Assembly: GCF_001434095.1 (NCBI RefSeq)
Contig: NZ_AZDS01000001.1
Span: 62,001 to 126,000 of the forward strand
DNA length: 64,000 nt
Origin: Fructilactobacillus fructivorans
GTDB lineage: Bacteria > Bacillota > Bacilli > Lactobacillales > Lactobacillaceae
Direction of reading: 5' to 3'
The position numbers and the translations under genes were made by a program. The notes beneath the pieces were generated by a model. It was given only the letters and a program-made list of their open reading frames with translations. It did not search any database and was not told the DNA's origin. Positions 27,108-36,696 of this stretch are shown one piece after another. Numbering within the stretch: the first letter of the stretch is position 1; every line of letters begins with the position of its first letter.

Positions 27108-27599
27108 ATGCAATGTCCACGATGCCATCATATTGGTTCAAAAGTTTTAGAAAGTCGTCGTGTTAAAGATGGCGAAAGCATTCGTCGGCGAAGAGAGTGC
27201 GAAGAATGTGGATTTCGCTTCACTACTTTTGAAATCATTGAATCCACGCCACTGTTAGTTGTAAAAAAGAATGGTGACCGGGAAGAATTCAATCGCTCTA
27301 AAATTTTAAGAGGAATCGTAAGATCTTCCGAAAAGCGACCAGTTTCTATGGAACAGATGAATCACATTGTTGATAAAGTTGAAAAAATTGCCTATGACGC
27401 TGATGATGGTAGTCATGAGGTTTCAAGCCAGACAATTGGTGAGGGCGTTATGAAAGGATTAAAAGAGGTTGACGAGATTGCCTATATTCGCTTTGCAAGT
27501 GTTTATCGACAGTTTAAAGATATGTCTGTCTTTTATAACAAACTCAAAGAATTGATGGATGATGAAGAAGAGAATAATGAGGATAAGAATAAAGAATGA
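27108..27599 (+). CDS. nrdR: Transcriptional repressor NrdR
   Basis: A 163-residue regulator of ribonucleotide reductase genes. The zinc ribbon uses Cys3, Cys6, Cys31 and Cys34, followed by an ATP-cone (about 46-136: PLLVVKKNGDREEFNRSKI) that senses ATP/dATP. No NrdR boxes or nrd genes lie in this window. Its TGA overlaps the start of dnaB by four bases. Confidence 0.96.
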   Translation: MQCPRCHHIGSKVLESRRVKDGESIRRRRECEECGFRFTTFEIIESTPLLVVKKNGDREEFNRSKILRGIVRSSEKRPVSMEQMNHIVDKVEKIAYDADDGSHEVSSQTIGEGVMKGLKEVDEIAYIRFASVYRQFKDMSVFYNKLKELMDDEEENNEDKNKE

Positions 27600-28939
27600 T
27601 CAACGGAATTAATCCTAAAAGTGACTTTGAAGTTTATCGAAAACGACCAATTAGTAACGTTGAACACCATTATATTGACTTGTTGTACGTGCCAATCATT
27701 GGGAAAAATGCGTATGCTTTATACAATTTTTTATGGTTAGTTGATGATAGTCGGCACGTTAACTTTGAATTAATGTCTGATTTGGGAATTGATGCCAAGG
27801 AACTTCAGGATGCATTGATGAAGCTTGAAGGCGCTGGATTACTTAAAACATACCTGGATCATTCTGATGAAATGGGATTATACAAGTATGATCTTGTTAC
27901 TCCCTTGGAGCCTGATTTGTTTTTTAATGATAGTTTGCTTAGTCTATTATTATTAGAAATGGTGGGCGAAGATCGTTATTTACAACTATCGGATCAGATG
28001 TTACCGAAACAATTTGACTTTAGTGATTTAGATGATCAAACTCATAATTTTTTACAGGTATTTTCCGTTAATAATAATCAGGTAAATAACCAACCCGATG
28101 TGATTAAAAAGGTCAAAGATAAAACCAGTCAAGTTGAAGGTCAATTCAATGACAAACTCCAAAATGATCAATTTGATTTCAAGTTATTATTGAATATTTT
28201 AGATAACTCCTTTGTTGAAACTGAGAGCATTAAGAAGTATGAAACGTTATTAAGTAACACCAATCGTTTATACGGAATTAGTGAAATTGAGATGGCCCAA
28301 TACGTTGAAAAAGCTAGTAATTTAGTTAATAATCGCTTTGATCCCAAAAAGTTTAAGATTTTAGTTTCAAGAAGAAATCAAATGAACGTTAAGAATTCAA
28401 ACAATGGATCTAACCAAACTGCTGAAGTGGTTAAGGGTAAATCAGATTTATCATCTCAAGAACAACAGTTGGCGCAAATTGCGGAGACTTCCGCTCCGGT
28501 TGATTTTCTTGATTCTTTAAAGAATGAGAAGGGTGGATTCACGACTTCTGCGGAAGAACGAATTTTATCGGAATTAGTTAATCGTAATACGTTAAGTAAT
28601 GGTGCCATTAACATGCTTGTTTATCATATTTTAATTGATGAGGAGAAACCAACCATCAATAAAAATTTGATTGATACCATTGCTAATGATTGGTCACAAA
28701 GAAAAATTAATGGTGCTACGGCAGCAATTAATGACATTAAGCATCATCAAGAAAATCAAGTTCAGAGTAAAGGTAGTAGAAAAAGAAACTATAGAAAACA
28801 TGGAAACGTCAGAGAAACTCTTCCTGATTGGGCAAAGCCAAGAAAAGCAAAGCAAAGTGATAAGCAACTTTCTGATGAACAACGGAAACGAATTTCAGAA
28901 AAATTAAAGTCATTGAATAAAAAGTCAGGAGATGAATAA
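27596..28939 (+). CDS. dnaB: Replication initiation and membrane attachment protein DnaB
   Basis: A 447-residue Gram-positive helicase-loading protein, distinct from the Enterobacteria DnaB helicase. It contains the N-terminal winged-helix region (YIDLLYVPIIGKNAYALYNF), a DnaD-like middle and C-terminal domain (about 305-385: FTTSAEERILSELVNRNTL) and a basic tail. It acts with DnaD and DnaI at the origin. The ATG overlaps the nrdR stop, and dnaI follows after two bases. Confidence 0.92.
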   Translation: MINGINPKSDFEVYRKRPISNVEHHYIDLLYVPIIGKNAYALYNFLWLVDDSRHVNFELMSDLGIDAKELQDALMKLEGAGLLKTYLDHSDEMGLYKYDLVTPLEPDLFFNDSLLSLLLLEMVGEDRYLQLSDQMLPKQFDFSDLDDQTHNFLQVFSVNNNQVNNQPDVIKKVKDKTSQVEGQFNDKLQNDQFDFKLLLNILDNSFVETESIKKYETLLSNTNRLYGISEIEMAQYVEKASNLVNNRFDPKKFKILVSRRNQMNVKNSNNGSNQTAEVVKGKSDLSSQEQQLAQIAETSAPVDFLDSLKNEKGGFTTSAEERILSELVNRNTLSNGAINMLVYHILIDEEKPTINKNLIDTIANDWSQRKINGATAAINDIKHHQENQVQSKGSRKRNYRKHGNVRETLPDWAKPRKAKQSDKQLSDEQRKRISEKLKSLNKKSGDE

Positions 28940-28941
28940 AC

Positions 28942-29868
28942 ATGAAAAATGTTAGTGATGAAATGAGTGAGTTGATGAAAAAGAAAAATCTCAATCAGAA
29001 TTACCAACAATTAATGAATTCTGTTTATTCTGATCCGGACGTAAAACGATTTTTAAAGGAACACCAAAAAGAGCTTAGTGATGACGTAGTGAAACGGTCG
29101 GCTTCTAAATTGTATGAGTTTGTAAATGAAAAGAAGAAATTAAAAGATGGTAATGAAAACTTTGCGAAGGGTTATCAACCCACGTTAGTTTTAAGTGATC
29201 ATCTAATTGATGTTTCTTATCGACCAACTCAAGCATTGATTAATAAGCAGAAGCAGGAACAATTTGCTTCACGAATTAAATCCATTTCAATGCCAAAGGG
29301 AATCAAGGAAGCAAGTCTTAGTAATTATGATCAAACGGCTGATCGGGCTGAGGCACTTGAGAAATCTCTTGACTTTATTGAATCATATGAGGACAATCCC
29401 AAGCAATTTCAGCAGGCCTTGTACTTGTATGGTCCATTTGGAGTTGGAAAGACCTATCTACTTGGAGCAATTGCTAATCGATTGGCATCAGATGGATTTA
29501 GTACTGTTCTGATTCACTTTCCTAGCTTTGCAGTGGAAATTAAAAATGCAATTGGAAATAATCAAGTTGGTGGAAAACTTGATGAAATTAAAACCGCGCC
29601 GATTTTGATGATTGATGACATTGGGGCGGACTCGATGTCATCTTGGATTCGGGATGATATCCTTGGGGTAATTTTAGAATATCGAATGCAAAATGAACTT
29701 CCGACTTTTTTCAGTTCTAATTTTTCGATGGATCAATTGGAAGAAGAGCATCTAAAAATCAATTCGCAGGGTGATGAAGAACCCTTGAAGGCCAAGCGTT
29801 TGATGGAACGGATAAAATTTTTATCAAGGCCGGTCGAATTAAACGGCAGAAACCGACGGAATAAATAA
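28942..29868 (+). CDS. dnaI: Primosomal protein DnaI (helicase loader)
   Basis: A 308-residue AAA+ ATPase that loads the replicative helicase. An N-terminal zinc/helical domain (about 1-110) precedes Walker A GPFGVGKTY (near 164-172), Walker B ILMIDDIGAD and sensor residues near SSNFS. Pairing with dnaB and the thrS T-box downstream is the usual lactobacillar order. Confidence 0.94.
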   Translation: MKNVSDEMSELMKKKNLNQNYQQLMNSVYSDPDVKRFLKEHQKELSDDVVKRSASKLYEFVNEKKKLKDGNENFAKGYQPTLVLSDHLIDVSYRPTQALINKQKQEQFASRIKSISMPKGIKEASLSNYDQTADRAEALEKSLDFIESYEDNPKQFQQALYLYGPFGVGKTYLLGAIANRLASDGFSTVLIHFPSFAVEIKNAIGNNQVGGKLDEIKTAPILMIDDIGADSMSSWIRDDILGVILEYRMQNELPTFFSSNFSMDQLEEEHLKINSQGDEEPLKAKRLMERIKFLSRPVELNGRNRRNK

Positions 29869-29877
29869 GGATTATTC

Positions 29878-29906
29878 TTGACATGAAACAAGTCGTTGTT
29901 TAGACT
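29878..29906 (+). promoter_or_regulatory. Predicted thrS promoter
   Basis: A perfect -35 TTGACA (29878-29883), a 17-base spacer and a -10 TAGACT (29901-29906) lie just after the dnaI stop and just before the T-box leader. Confidence 0.7.
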
Positions 29907-29913
29907 GATAGTT

Positions 29914-30110
29914 GTTAAGGATATGAGTAATTACAAGATTCACAGAGAGGATAGGTTTTCTGGAAACTATCTGTTTGGAGTAATTGACTTACCGCCTTTA
30001 TTTAATGACATTAATAATAGGTTTTAAACGAGATGTCCAGTTTATGGACGAATTTGGGTGGAACCGCGCTAAATGGCGTCCCTAGTATTTATTTACTAGG
30101 GACTTTTTTT
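29914..30110 (+). promoter_or_regulatory. T-box leader of thrS (tRNA-Thr sensing)
   Basis: The core GGGTGGAACCGCGC is followed by GGCGTCCCTAG. The stem I AGAGAG motif (from 29944) precedes a distal hairpin GATAG / CTATC. An ACC threonine triplet at 29991-29993 is in the specifier position. The terminator is GTCCCTAGTA / TACTAGGGAC (30078-30103) plus seven T residues. Uncharged tRNA-Thr is predicted to favour antitermination. Confidence 0.9.
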
Positions 30111-30128
30111 ATGAAAGGAATGAATAGA

Positions 30129-32108
30129 ATGGCTAAATTATCATTTGAATTTCCAGATGGCAACAAGAAAGAATTTGATTCTGGAGTAACTGCTGAAGAC
30201 ATTGCTAAGTCAATTTCAGTTAGTTTGGCTAAAAAAGCCGTAGCTGCTAAATTGGATGGTAAAATGATTGATCTAATGCAACCCTTAGACCAAGGTGGCA
30301 AGATTGATATTATTACCTCTGGTTCGGATGAAAGTCTTCAAATTTTACGACAAGGTGCTGCTCAGTTACTAGAGACAGCGGTAAAAGAGAAGTATCATGA
30401 TATCAGAATTGGTGAAATTTCCGCTGATAAGGATGGCTTCTTTGTTGACACTGATAAGGAAGATCGTCAGGTTAGTTCAGATGAACTTGAAGAATTAGCT
30501 TCTAAAATGAAGAAAATCATCAAAAACAATGCAACGGTTAACAGAGTTTACTTAAGTAAAGATGATGCATTAAAAGAAGTTGATGGCGATCCTTACCAAG
30601 CTAAATTAATTGCTAAAATTGATTCAGATAACATTCTTTTTTATAGCATTGATGGTGTCAAAACATTGGCACAGGGTGTTGTTGCTCCAAGTCTAAAAGA
30701 TCTTAAGCACTTTAAGTTATTGTCAGTTGCTGGTGCTTACTGGGAAGGTAAGTCATCAAACCCAATGCTTCAACGAATTTATGGAACAGCTTTCTTTAAA
30801 GCAGATGCTTTGGATGAGGATTTAAAGCATCGTAAAGAAGCTAAGGAACGTGATCATCGTGTGATTGGGAATAACCTTGATCTATTCTTTGTTGATCCTA
30901 AGGTTGGTGCAGGACTTCCTTATTGGATGCCAAAGGGTGCTACGATTCGTCGAACCATCGAACGTTACATTACTGACAAGGAAATTGCCCATGGTTACCA
31001 ACATGTTTACACTCCAGTCCTAGCTAATCTTGACTTATACAAGCAGTCTGGTCATTGGGATCATTATCGAGATGACATGTTCCCACCAATGAAGATGGAT
31101 GATGACGAAATGCTTGAGCTTCGTCCAATGAATTGTCCATCACATATTCAAATTTATAACCACCATATTCGTTCATATAAGGAACTACCATTACGAATTG
31201 CTGAATTAGGAATGATGCATCGATACGAAAAATCTGGTGCTCTTAGTGGTTTACAACGAGTTCGTGAAATGACCTTGAATGATGGTCACACTTTTGTTGC
31301 TCCAGATCAAATCCAAGAAGAATTTAAAAAGATCTTGAATTTGATGATGGAAGTTTATCATGACTTTGATATTAATAATTATACTTTCAGATTGAGTTAT
31401 CGTGATCCTAAGAACACTAAAAAGTACTTTGATGATGATGCAATGTGGAATAAGGCACAAACAATGTTAAAGGGTGCCATGGACGATTTAGGCCTTGATT
31501 ATGTTGAAGCGGAAGGTGAAGCGGCCTTTTATGGTCCAAAACTTGACGTTCAAACTAAGACGGCTCTTGGAAATGAAGAAACTTTATCTACCATTCAGTT
31601 AGACTTCATGTTGCCAGAACGATTTGATCTTCACTATGTTGGAGAAGATGGGAAGGAACACCGTCCCGTTATGATTCATAGAGGGATTGTTTCGACAATG
31701 GAAAGATTTACAGCTTATCTAATTGAGATGTATAAGGGGGCCTTTCCAACCTGGCTTGCACCTGATCAGATTCAGATCATCCCGGTCAGTGATGACAAAC
31801 ACGGTGATTATGCACGTAAGTTAAACGAAAAATTCCGTGCCTTAAAATTACGTTCCAACGTTGACGAACGTGGTGAAAAGATGGGCTATCTAATTAGAGA
31901 TGCACAAACTAAGAAGATTCCATATACAATTGTTGTTGGTGATGATGAGATTAAGAACAATACGGTCTCAGTTCGTAAATATGGTGAAGATAATAGTAGA
32001 GATATGTCGATCGATGACTTTATCTCTGAAGTTCTTCATGATATTGCTACCTATTCTAGAAACGATGACGATGATTCTAAATCAAAGTCTGTTGACAAAG
32101 TTAAATAA
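30129..32108 (+). CDS. thrS: Threonyl-tRNA synthetase
   Basis: A 659-residue class II synthetase with an N-terminal TGS domain ([16 protein letters not shown]), an editing domain (about 65-240), a catalytic core with zinc ligand motif RPMNCPSHI and the [17 protein letters not shown] motif 2 region, and an anticodon-binding C-terminal domain ([15 protein letters not shown]). The start at 30129 follows AAAGGA by nine bases; ATGs at 30111 and 30120 lie on or before that site. Control is by the upstream T-box. The promoter of infC lies inside its last codons. Confidence 0.97.
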   Translation: MAKLSFEFPDGNKKEFDSGVTAEDIAKSISVSLAKKAVAAKLDGKMIDLMQPLDQGGKIDIITSGSDESLQILRQGAAQLLETAVKEKYHDIRIGEISADKDGFFVDTDKEDRQVSSDELEELASKMKKIIKNNATVNRVYLSKDDALKEVDGDPYQAKLIAKIDSDNILFYSIDGVKTLAQGVVAPSLKDLKHFKLLSVAGAYWEGKSSNPMLQRIYGTAFFKADALDEDLKHRKEAKERDHRVIGNNLDLFFVDPKVGAGLPYWMPKGATIRRTIERYITDKEIAHGYQHVYTPVLANLDLYKQSGHWDHYRDDMFPPMKMDDDEMLELRPMNCPSHIQIYNHHIRSYKELPLRIAELGMMHRYEKSGALSGLQRVREMTLNDGHTFVAPDQIQEEFKKILNLMMEVYHDFDINNYTFRLSYRDPKNTKKYFDDDAMWNKAQTMLKGAMDDLGLDYVEAEGEAAFYGPKLDVQTKTALGNEETLSTIQLDFMLPERFDLHYVGEDGKEHRPVMIHRGIVSTMERFTAYLIEMYKGAFPTWLAPDQIQIIPVSDDKHGDYARKLNEKFRALKLRSNVDERGEKMGYLIRDAQTKKIPYTIVVGDDEIKNNTVSVRKYGEDNSRDMSIDDFISEVLHDIATYSRNDDDDSKSKSVDKVK

Positions 32109-32120
32109 AATTGGTACGAT
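32092..32120 (+). promoter_or_regulatory. Predicted promoter of the infC-rpmI-rplT operon
   Basis: A perfect -35 TTGACA (32092-32097) lies within the last codons of thrS. A 17-base spacer separates it from a -10 TACGAT (32115-32120). Confidence 0.65.
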
Positions 32121-32127
32121 AATGTAG

Positions 32128-32249
32128 TCAAAAGCAGAAGCTTCCCGCTTCTCGCCTGAGTGATTTTGATCGCTGGGCAATCTACGAATGAAAGTCCTAA
32201 TATTTTTAGGTGTAGCGGGTGCTTTGTGGCATCCGCTATTTTTCTGCTT
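32128..32249 (+). promoter_or_regulatory. infC-operon leader with attenuator (L20-type)
   Basis: A structured leader of about 150 bases precedes infC. AAAAGCAGA near the start can pair with TTTTTCTGCTT near the end. Inside are the local hairpin AGAAGC...GCTTCT and a terminator-like hairpin AGCGGGTGC / GCATCCGCT (32214-32238) followed by TATTTTT. In Bacillota this operon is autoregulated by L20 binding such a leader; that role is inferred here from position and the attenuator shape. Confidence 0.7.
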
Positions 32250-32273
32250 AAAATTACTTGGAGGTGAATTACC

Positions 32274-32795
32274 ATAGCAAGAGATAAGATGGTTAACGAG
32301 GGCATCCATGCCCGTGAATTGAGATTAATCGGTGCTAATGGAGATCAATTAGGAATTAAATCTACTAAGGAAGCTTTAGCAATTGCTGAAGAGGCTAATT
32401 TGGATTTAGTTGTAGTTGCTCCTAAGGCTAAACCACCCGTAGCTAAAATAATTGATTATGGGAAGTATCGTTTTGATCGTCAAAAGAAAGAGCGTGAAGC
32501 TCGTAAGCGTCAAAAGACGGTTAGCGTTAAAGAAATTAGATTAAGTCCTACAATTGATAGTAATGATTTTAATACTAAGCTCAAGAATGCAAAGAAGTTC
32601 TTAACAAAGGGCGAACGTGTTCGTGTTTCTATTAGATTTAAGGGACGTGCCATTACTCATAAAAGTATTGGAAGAGATGTTCTTAATAAGATGGCTGAGG
32701 CTACTTCTGATGTTGCCGATGTTACTCAACGAGCAAAGATGGATGGCCGAAGTATGTTCTTAATGCTTGCACCAAGTAAGAATGAAAAGAAATAA
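32274..32795 (+). CDS. infC: Translation initiation factor IF-3, ATA start codon
   Basis: A 173-residue IF-3. The N-domain has [20 protein letters not shown], and the C-domain has [20 protein letters not shown] and [10 protein letters not shown]. The only ribosome binding site, GGAGGTG (32260-32266), is seven bases before ATA at 32274. The first in-frame ATG, at 32289, is 22 bases away and would cut the conserved [10 protein letters not shown] start. So the probable start is ATA, in line with the rare start codons that let IF-3 repress its own translation. rpmI and rplT follow in the same operon. Confidence 0.93.
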   Translation: MARDKMVNEGIHARELRLIGANGDQLGIKSTKEALAIAEEANLDLVVVAPKAKPPVAKIIDYGKYRFDRQKKEREARKRQKTVSVKEIRLSPTIDSNDFNTKLKNAKKFLTKGERVRVSIRFKGRAITHKSIGRDVLNKMAEATSDVADVTQRAKMDGRSMFLMLAPSKNEKK

Positions 32796-32836
32796 TTCAG
32801 TGAGCTGAGTTATGAATCGATGAGGAGGAATATAAT

Positions 32837-33031
32837 ATGCCAAAATTGAAATCAAATCGTGCTGCTGCTAAACGTTTCAGAAAGACTGCTAATGGTGGCC
32901 TAAAGAGTGGTCATGCCTACACTAGTCACCGTTTCCACGGTAAAACTAAGAAGCAACGTAGACACTTACGTGGAACACGTATGATGGCTAAGTCAAACTT
33001 GAAGACTTACAAAGAATTACTACAAAAATAA
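32837..33031 (+). CDS. rpmI: 50S ribosomal protein L35
   Basis: A 64-residue basic protein beginning [20 protein letters not shown] with the later [12 protein letters not shown] segment, full length for L35. It has a strong GAGGAGGAA ribosome binding site and lies between infC and rplT. Confidence 0.97.
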   Translation: MPKLKSNRAAAKRFRKTANGGLKSGHAYTSHRFHGKTKKQRRHLRGTRMMAKSNLKTYKELLQK

Positions 33032-33065
33032 GCGAATAATATAGTTTGTATAGGGGGATTTTAAT

Positions 33066-33422
33066 ATGCCACGAGTAAAAGGTGGAACTACCACACGTAA
33101 TCGTCGTAAACGTGTTCTTAAATTAGCTAAAGGATATCGCGGTGCTAAGCATCGTTTGTTCAAAACTGCTAAAGATCAAGTAATGAAGTCACAAGAGTAT
33201 GCCTTTCGTGACCGTCGTGCCAACAAAGGTAACTTCAGAAAAATTTGGATTGCTAGAATCAATGCCGCTACTAGAAACAACGGTTTGAGTTACAGTAAAT
33301 TCATGCATGGATTGAAGCTTGCTAACATTGATATGAACAGAAAAATGTTGGCTGATTTAGCAGTTAACGATGCGGATGCTTTCTCTGCACTAGCTGAAAA
33401 AGCCAAAGCAGCATTAAAATAA
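33066..33422 (+). CDS. rplT: 50S ribosomal protein L20
   Basis: A 118-residue basic protein ([20 protein letters not shown] at the N-terminus; [19 protein letters not shown] later), full length for L20. It is an early 23S rRNA assembly protein and, in Bacillota, the usual repressor of this operon through the infC leader. A terminator follows. Confidence 0.97.
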   Translation: MPRVKGGTTTRNRRKRVLKLAKGYRGAKHRLFKTAKDQVMKSQEYAFRDRRANKGNFRKIWIARINAATRNNGLSYSKFMHGLKLANIDMNRKMLADLAVNDADAFSALAEKAKAALK

Positions 33423-33425
33423 GCT

Positions 33426-33465
33426 AAAAAACTTTCACCGCTTTTGTTTGGTGGAAGTTTTTTTA
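33426..33465 (+). terminator. Intrinsic terminator after rplT
   Basis: The stem ACTTTCACC / GGTGGAAGT (one G-T pair) extends through flanking A/T runs, has a ten-base loop and is followed by seven T residues. Confidence 0.9.
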
Positions 33466-33468
33466 TCG

Positions 33469-33487
33469 GATTGGGATGCTCCCAATC
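33469..33487. repeat. Perfect inverted repeat upstream of yqeG
   Basis: GATTGGGA and TCCCAATC are separated by TGC, immediately after the rplT terminator and about 56 bases before the yqeG start. No T-run follows, so it is not a second terminator. It could be an operator or an mRNA 5' stem; nothing else supports either. Confidence 0.6.
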
Positions 33488-33542
33488 TATACATAAATGA
33501 TTTAAAATAGAAACATCAATTCTTATTTACAGAGAGGTTTAT

Positions 33543-34070
33543 ATGCTATCATTATTCAAACCAACTTGGATGGTTAATAATATTTATCAAATTTCCCCAG
33601 AAAAACTTAAAAGTTATGGGATTAGTGCGATTTTAACTGATTTAGATAACACTCTAATTCCATGGAACAATCCTGAGGGGACCGTTCAGTTACATGAATG
33701 GTTAGAACGAATTCGTGATTATGGGATCAGAGTAATCGTTGTTTCTAATAATAATCGCGAACGGATTGAAAAAGCGTTGAATAGTCTTCAATTACCATTT
33801 GTAGCCCGTGCTTTAAAGCCACTAACTTTTGGTATTTTACGGGCCCTTAAAACGTATCATTTAAAGCGCAGTCAAGTTGTGATGGTTGGTGATCAGATTT
33901 TAACGGATATTTGGGCAGCTAATAATACTAGAATTCGAAGTATCTTAGTAAAGCCCTTGGTTACTTCAGATGCATGGAATACGCGTATTAATCGCTTTTT
34001 TGAGGCCTTTGTTTACACTAAATTAATGCGCAAGTATGATGATTTGAAGTGGAAGGATGATATTGATTAA
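33543..34070 (+). CDS. yqeG: YqeG family HAD-superfamily phosphatase
   Basis: A 175-residue HAD IIIA phosphatase. Motif I DLDNTLIPW has nucleophile Asp33 and Asp35; motif II is VVSNN near 66; motif III is VMVGDQILTDIWAAN. The substrate is unknown. It is first in the conserved yqeG-yqeH-yhbY-nadD-yqeK-rsfS-yqeM cluster, and its last base is shared with the yqeH start codon. Confidence 0.92.
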   Translation: MLSLFKPTWMVNNIYQISPEKLKSYGISAILTDLDNTLIPWNNPEGTVQLHEWLERIRDYGIRVIVVSNNNRERIEKALNSLQLPFVARALKPLTFGILRALKTYHLKRSQVVMVGDQILTDIWAANNTRIRSILVKPLVTSDAWNTRINRFFEAFVYTKLMRKYDDLKWKDDID

Positions 34071-35188
34071 TGAATAACGATGAAAGTAAGGAGCCCCTGT
34101 ATTGTATCGGGTGTGGAGCAGAAATTCAGGATACTGATCCAGATGCCGTTGGTTATACCCCAACTTCTGCTATTAAGAAGGGGATCGATTCCGGGAAATT
34201 GTATTGTCAACGCTGCTTTAAATTGCGTCACTACAATCAAATTGAACCGAGTCGTGTTTCTAACGATGAATTTTTAAAGTTATTGAGTAAAATTAGTGAA
34301 ACTAATTCACTGGTAGTATATGTAGTGGATGTTTTTGATGTTGATGGAAGTATGATTCCTGGCATTCAACGTTTTGTGGGCAAAAACCCAATCATTCTAG
34401 TTGGTAATAAGTCTGACTTACTTCCATCGTCTTTTAACCATAATAAAGTTAAGGATTGGTTACGGCAGATGGCCAATAAAAACGGGATTCGCCCGATTGA
34501 TATTGAATTGGTTTCGGCTAAAACCAATCAGTCTGTGGATGATTTACTAAAGGCGATTTCCAATCATCAAAAAGGTCGTAATGTCTACGTTGTAGGTGTG
34601 ACAAATGTCGGAAAATCAACTTTAATTAATCAGATCATTCAACAAAGTACCGGCGAGAAACAGGTTATTACGACTTCTAAGTTTCCTGGTACGACACTTG
34701 ATTTAATTAAAATTCCTTTAGAAGATGGAAGGGAACTAATTGATACGCCAGGAGTAATTCATGAGGGACAGATGGCGCATTACTTAGGTTCTAAAGATTT
34801 AAAGTATGTTTCACCACAGAAAAGAATTAAGCCCAAAACTTATCAATTAGATCCAGGACAAACACTATTTTTAGGTGCAATTGGACGGTTTGACTTTATT
34901 TCTGGTGAACGCCACGGATTTACGGTTTATGCTGATAATAATTTAATGATTCACAGAACTAAATTAGAAAATGCAGATGAATTTTTCGATAAACACGCTG
35001 GGGAGCTTTTAACTCCACCTACTGGAAAAGATAACGTGATAGAGTTACAAAGGTATGAATTTAAAGTTACTGATAGAAGTGACTTAGTAATTGAAGGATT
35101 AGGATGGATTACCGTACCAAAGGGATCAACGGTAGCGGGATATGCGCCTAAGGGTGTTTCAGTGTTGATTAGGAAAGCAATGTTTTAG
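34070..35188 (+). CDS. yqeH: Ribosome biogenesis GTPase YqeH
   Basis: A 372-residue circularly permuted GTPase needed for 30S subunit assembly in Bacillus. The N-terminal zinc finger uses Cys12, Cys15, Cys46 and Cys49. The G motifs come in permuted order: VGNKSDLL (G4) near 112, then GVTNVGKST (G1) near 175, then DTPGV (G3). A C-terminal treble-clef-like domain follows. It is coupled to yqeG by overlapping start and stop. Confidence 0.95.
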   Translation: MNNDESKEPLYCIGCGAEIQDTDPDAVGYTPTSAIKKGIDSGKLYCQRCFKLRHYNQIEPSRVSNDEFLKLLSKISETNSLVVYVVDVFDVDGSMIPGIQRFVGKNPIILVGNKSDLLPSSFNHNKVKDWLRQMANKNGIRPIDIELVSAKTNQSVDDLLKAISNHQKGRNVYVVGVTNVGKSTLINQIIQQSTGEKQVITTSKFPGTTLDLIKIPLEDGRELIDTPGVIHEGQMAHYLGSKDLKYVSPQKRIKPKTYQLDPGQTLFLGAIGRFDFISGERHGFTVYADNNLMIHRTKLENADEFFDKHAGELLTPPTGKDNVIELQRYEFKVTDRSDLVIEGLGWITVPKGSTVAGYAPKGVSVLIRKAMF

Positions 35189-35200
35189 GAGTATCTAACG

Positions 35201-35512
35201 ATGGATTTAAAGGGAAAACAAAAACGATTTTTGAGGTCAAAGGCCAATCATATGCGTCCTATTTTTTCGGTTGGCAAGAATGGATTAGACCAAACTTGGT
35301 TGGATGAAGTAAAAAGCGCGGTTGATAATCGTGAATTAATTAAGATTAACATTCAACAAACTGCTGATGTTGACGTTAAGGACGTAAAACAATTTATTGA
35401 AGAAAACTCTGACATTCAAATTGTTCAAACCATCGGAAAAACTCTCTTATTATTTAAGGAGTCTTGTAAAGAAAGTTCACGTAAGTTATCAGTTGAAGTA
35501 TCTGATTTATAG
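35201..35512 (+). CDS. yhbY: YhbY family RNA-binding (CRM-domain) protein
   Basis: A 103-residue CRM-domain protein. It begins LKGKQKRFLRSKANHMRPIF and contains the GKNGLDQTWLDEVKSAV pattern. Members bind pre-50S particles. The gene lies between two other conserved cluster members, 12 bases after yqeH and 11 bases before nadD. Confidence 0.92.
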   Translation: MDLKGKQKRFLRSKANHMRPIFSVGKNGLDQTWLDEVKSAVDNRELIKINIQQTADVDVKDVKQFIEENSDIQIVQTIGKTLLLFKESCKESSRKLSVEVSDL

Positions 35513-35523
35513 GAGATTGATAA

Positions 35524-36093
35524 ATGCGTAAAAGGATTGGAATCTTAGGTGGAACTTTTAATCCGATTCACTATGGACATTTAATTATGGCTGAGCAAGC
35601 ATTGACGCAATTAAGCCTTGATTCCGTGTTGTTTATGCCAGATTATTTTCCTCCGCACGTTGATCATAAAACGGCCATCGACGCTCAAGATCGGGTGAAT
35701 ATGATTAACTTGGCGATTGAAAATAATTCTAAATTTCAGATTGAATTGATTGAAATAAAGCGAAGGGGAAAAAGTTACAGTTATGATACCCTAAGTGAAT
35801 TGAAGCAGTTGCATCCAAACGTTGACTATTACTTTATTGTTGGTGGTGATATGGTGGAATATCTGCCAAAGTGGTATCGAATTGATGATTTGATAAAAAT
35901 GGTTAAATTCGTGGGAGTTAATCGTCTAGGAAATTCCAAAGGAACTGATTATCCCGTTACTTGGATTAATTCTCCTGAGGTTGCAATTTCATCGTCGCTC
36001 ATTCGGTCAAATATCAAAAATGGAAGTAGCGTTCGATATTTATTGCCAGACGAGGTTTTACATTATATTGAGGAGCATCATTTATATGAATAA
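35524..36093 (+). CDS. nadD: Nicotinate-nucleotide adenylyltransferase
   Basis: A 189-residue nucleotidyltransferase of NAD synthesis. The GGTFNPIHYGHL motif (9-20) and the C-terminal ISSSLIRSNI (ISSTxxR) motif bind ATP. The length is normal. The last eight bases overlap the yqeK start (ATGAATAA). Confidence 0.96.
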   Translation: MRKRIGILGGTFNPIHYGHLIMAEQALTQLSLDSVLFMPDYFPPHVDHKTAIDAQDRVNMINLAIENNSKFQIELIEIKRRGKSYSYDTLSELKQLHPNVDYYFIVGGDMVEYLPKWYRIDDLIKMVKFVGVNRLGNSKGTDYPVTWINSPEVAISSSLIRSNIKNGSSVRYLLPDEVLHYIEEHHLYE

Positions 36094-36685
36094 GGAAAAA
36101 TTAGATTATCAAAAGTATTCTAAGTATAACCGAGACCAAATTGTTGCCAAATTAAAGGACACATTAAAAGACAAACGGTTTCAACATTGTTTAAGAGTTG
36201 AAGACACGGCCATTGATTTAGCAAAAAGATTTGATGTTGATCCTACACTTGCTGGACTTAGCGGTTTGGTTCATGATTACGCTAAACAGCGTCCTGATTC
36301 AGAGTTCATCGATATTATTAAATCGCACCATTTAAATCCCGAATTGCTTAACTATGGCAGATCAATTTGGCATGGTTATGTTGGTTATTTGATCGTTGAG
36401 TCTGAACTTGGAATTCATGACAATCGGATTCTTAACGCCATTAAATACCATACAATTGGATCTCCATACATGGATAAGATTGCACAAATTACCTATATGG
36501 CTGATTACATTGAGCCTGGTCGTGAATTTGATGGGGTAGATGAAGCTCGGAAAATTACCCGCCAAAACCTATGGGATGGTGTGAAATATCAAACTAAGAG
36601 TACCATTTCATATTTGGCAAATAATGGAAAAGCAATTTATCCTGGAGCAATTTCAACTTTTAATGTGATTGTTGCTGGAAAGTAG
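36086..36685 (+). CDS. yqeK: HD-domain hydrolase YqeK (diadenosine tetraphosphatase)
   Basis: A 199-residue HD phosphohydrolase with FQHCLRVEDTA and GLVHDYAKQRP metal-binding motifs and a later KYHTIGS. YqeK proteins cleave Ap4A symmetrically to two ADP. The ATG at 36086 overlaps the nadD end and follows AGGAG; the longer frame from 35981 lies inside nadD and is not credible. rsfS follows after 11 bases. Confidence 0.93.
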   Translation: MNKEKLDYQKYSKYNRDQIVAKLKDTLKDKRFQHCLRVEDTAIDLAKRFDVDPTLAGLSGLVHDYAKQRPDSEFIDIIKSHHLNPELLNYGRSIWHGYVGYLIVESELGIHDNRILNAIKYHTIGSPYMDKIAQITYMADYIEPGREFDGVDEARKITRQNLWDGVKYQTKSTISYLANNGKAIYPGAISTFNVIVAGK

Positions 36686-36696
36686 TAGGAGATATT

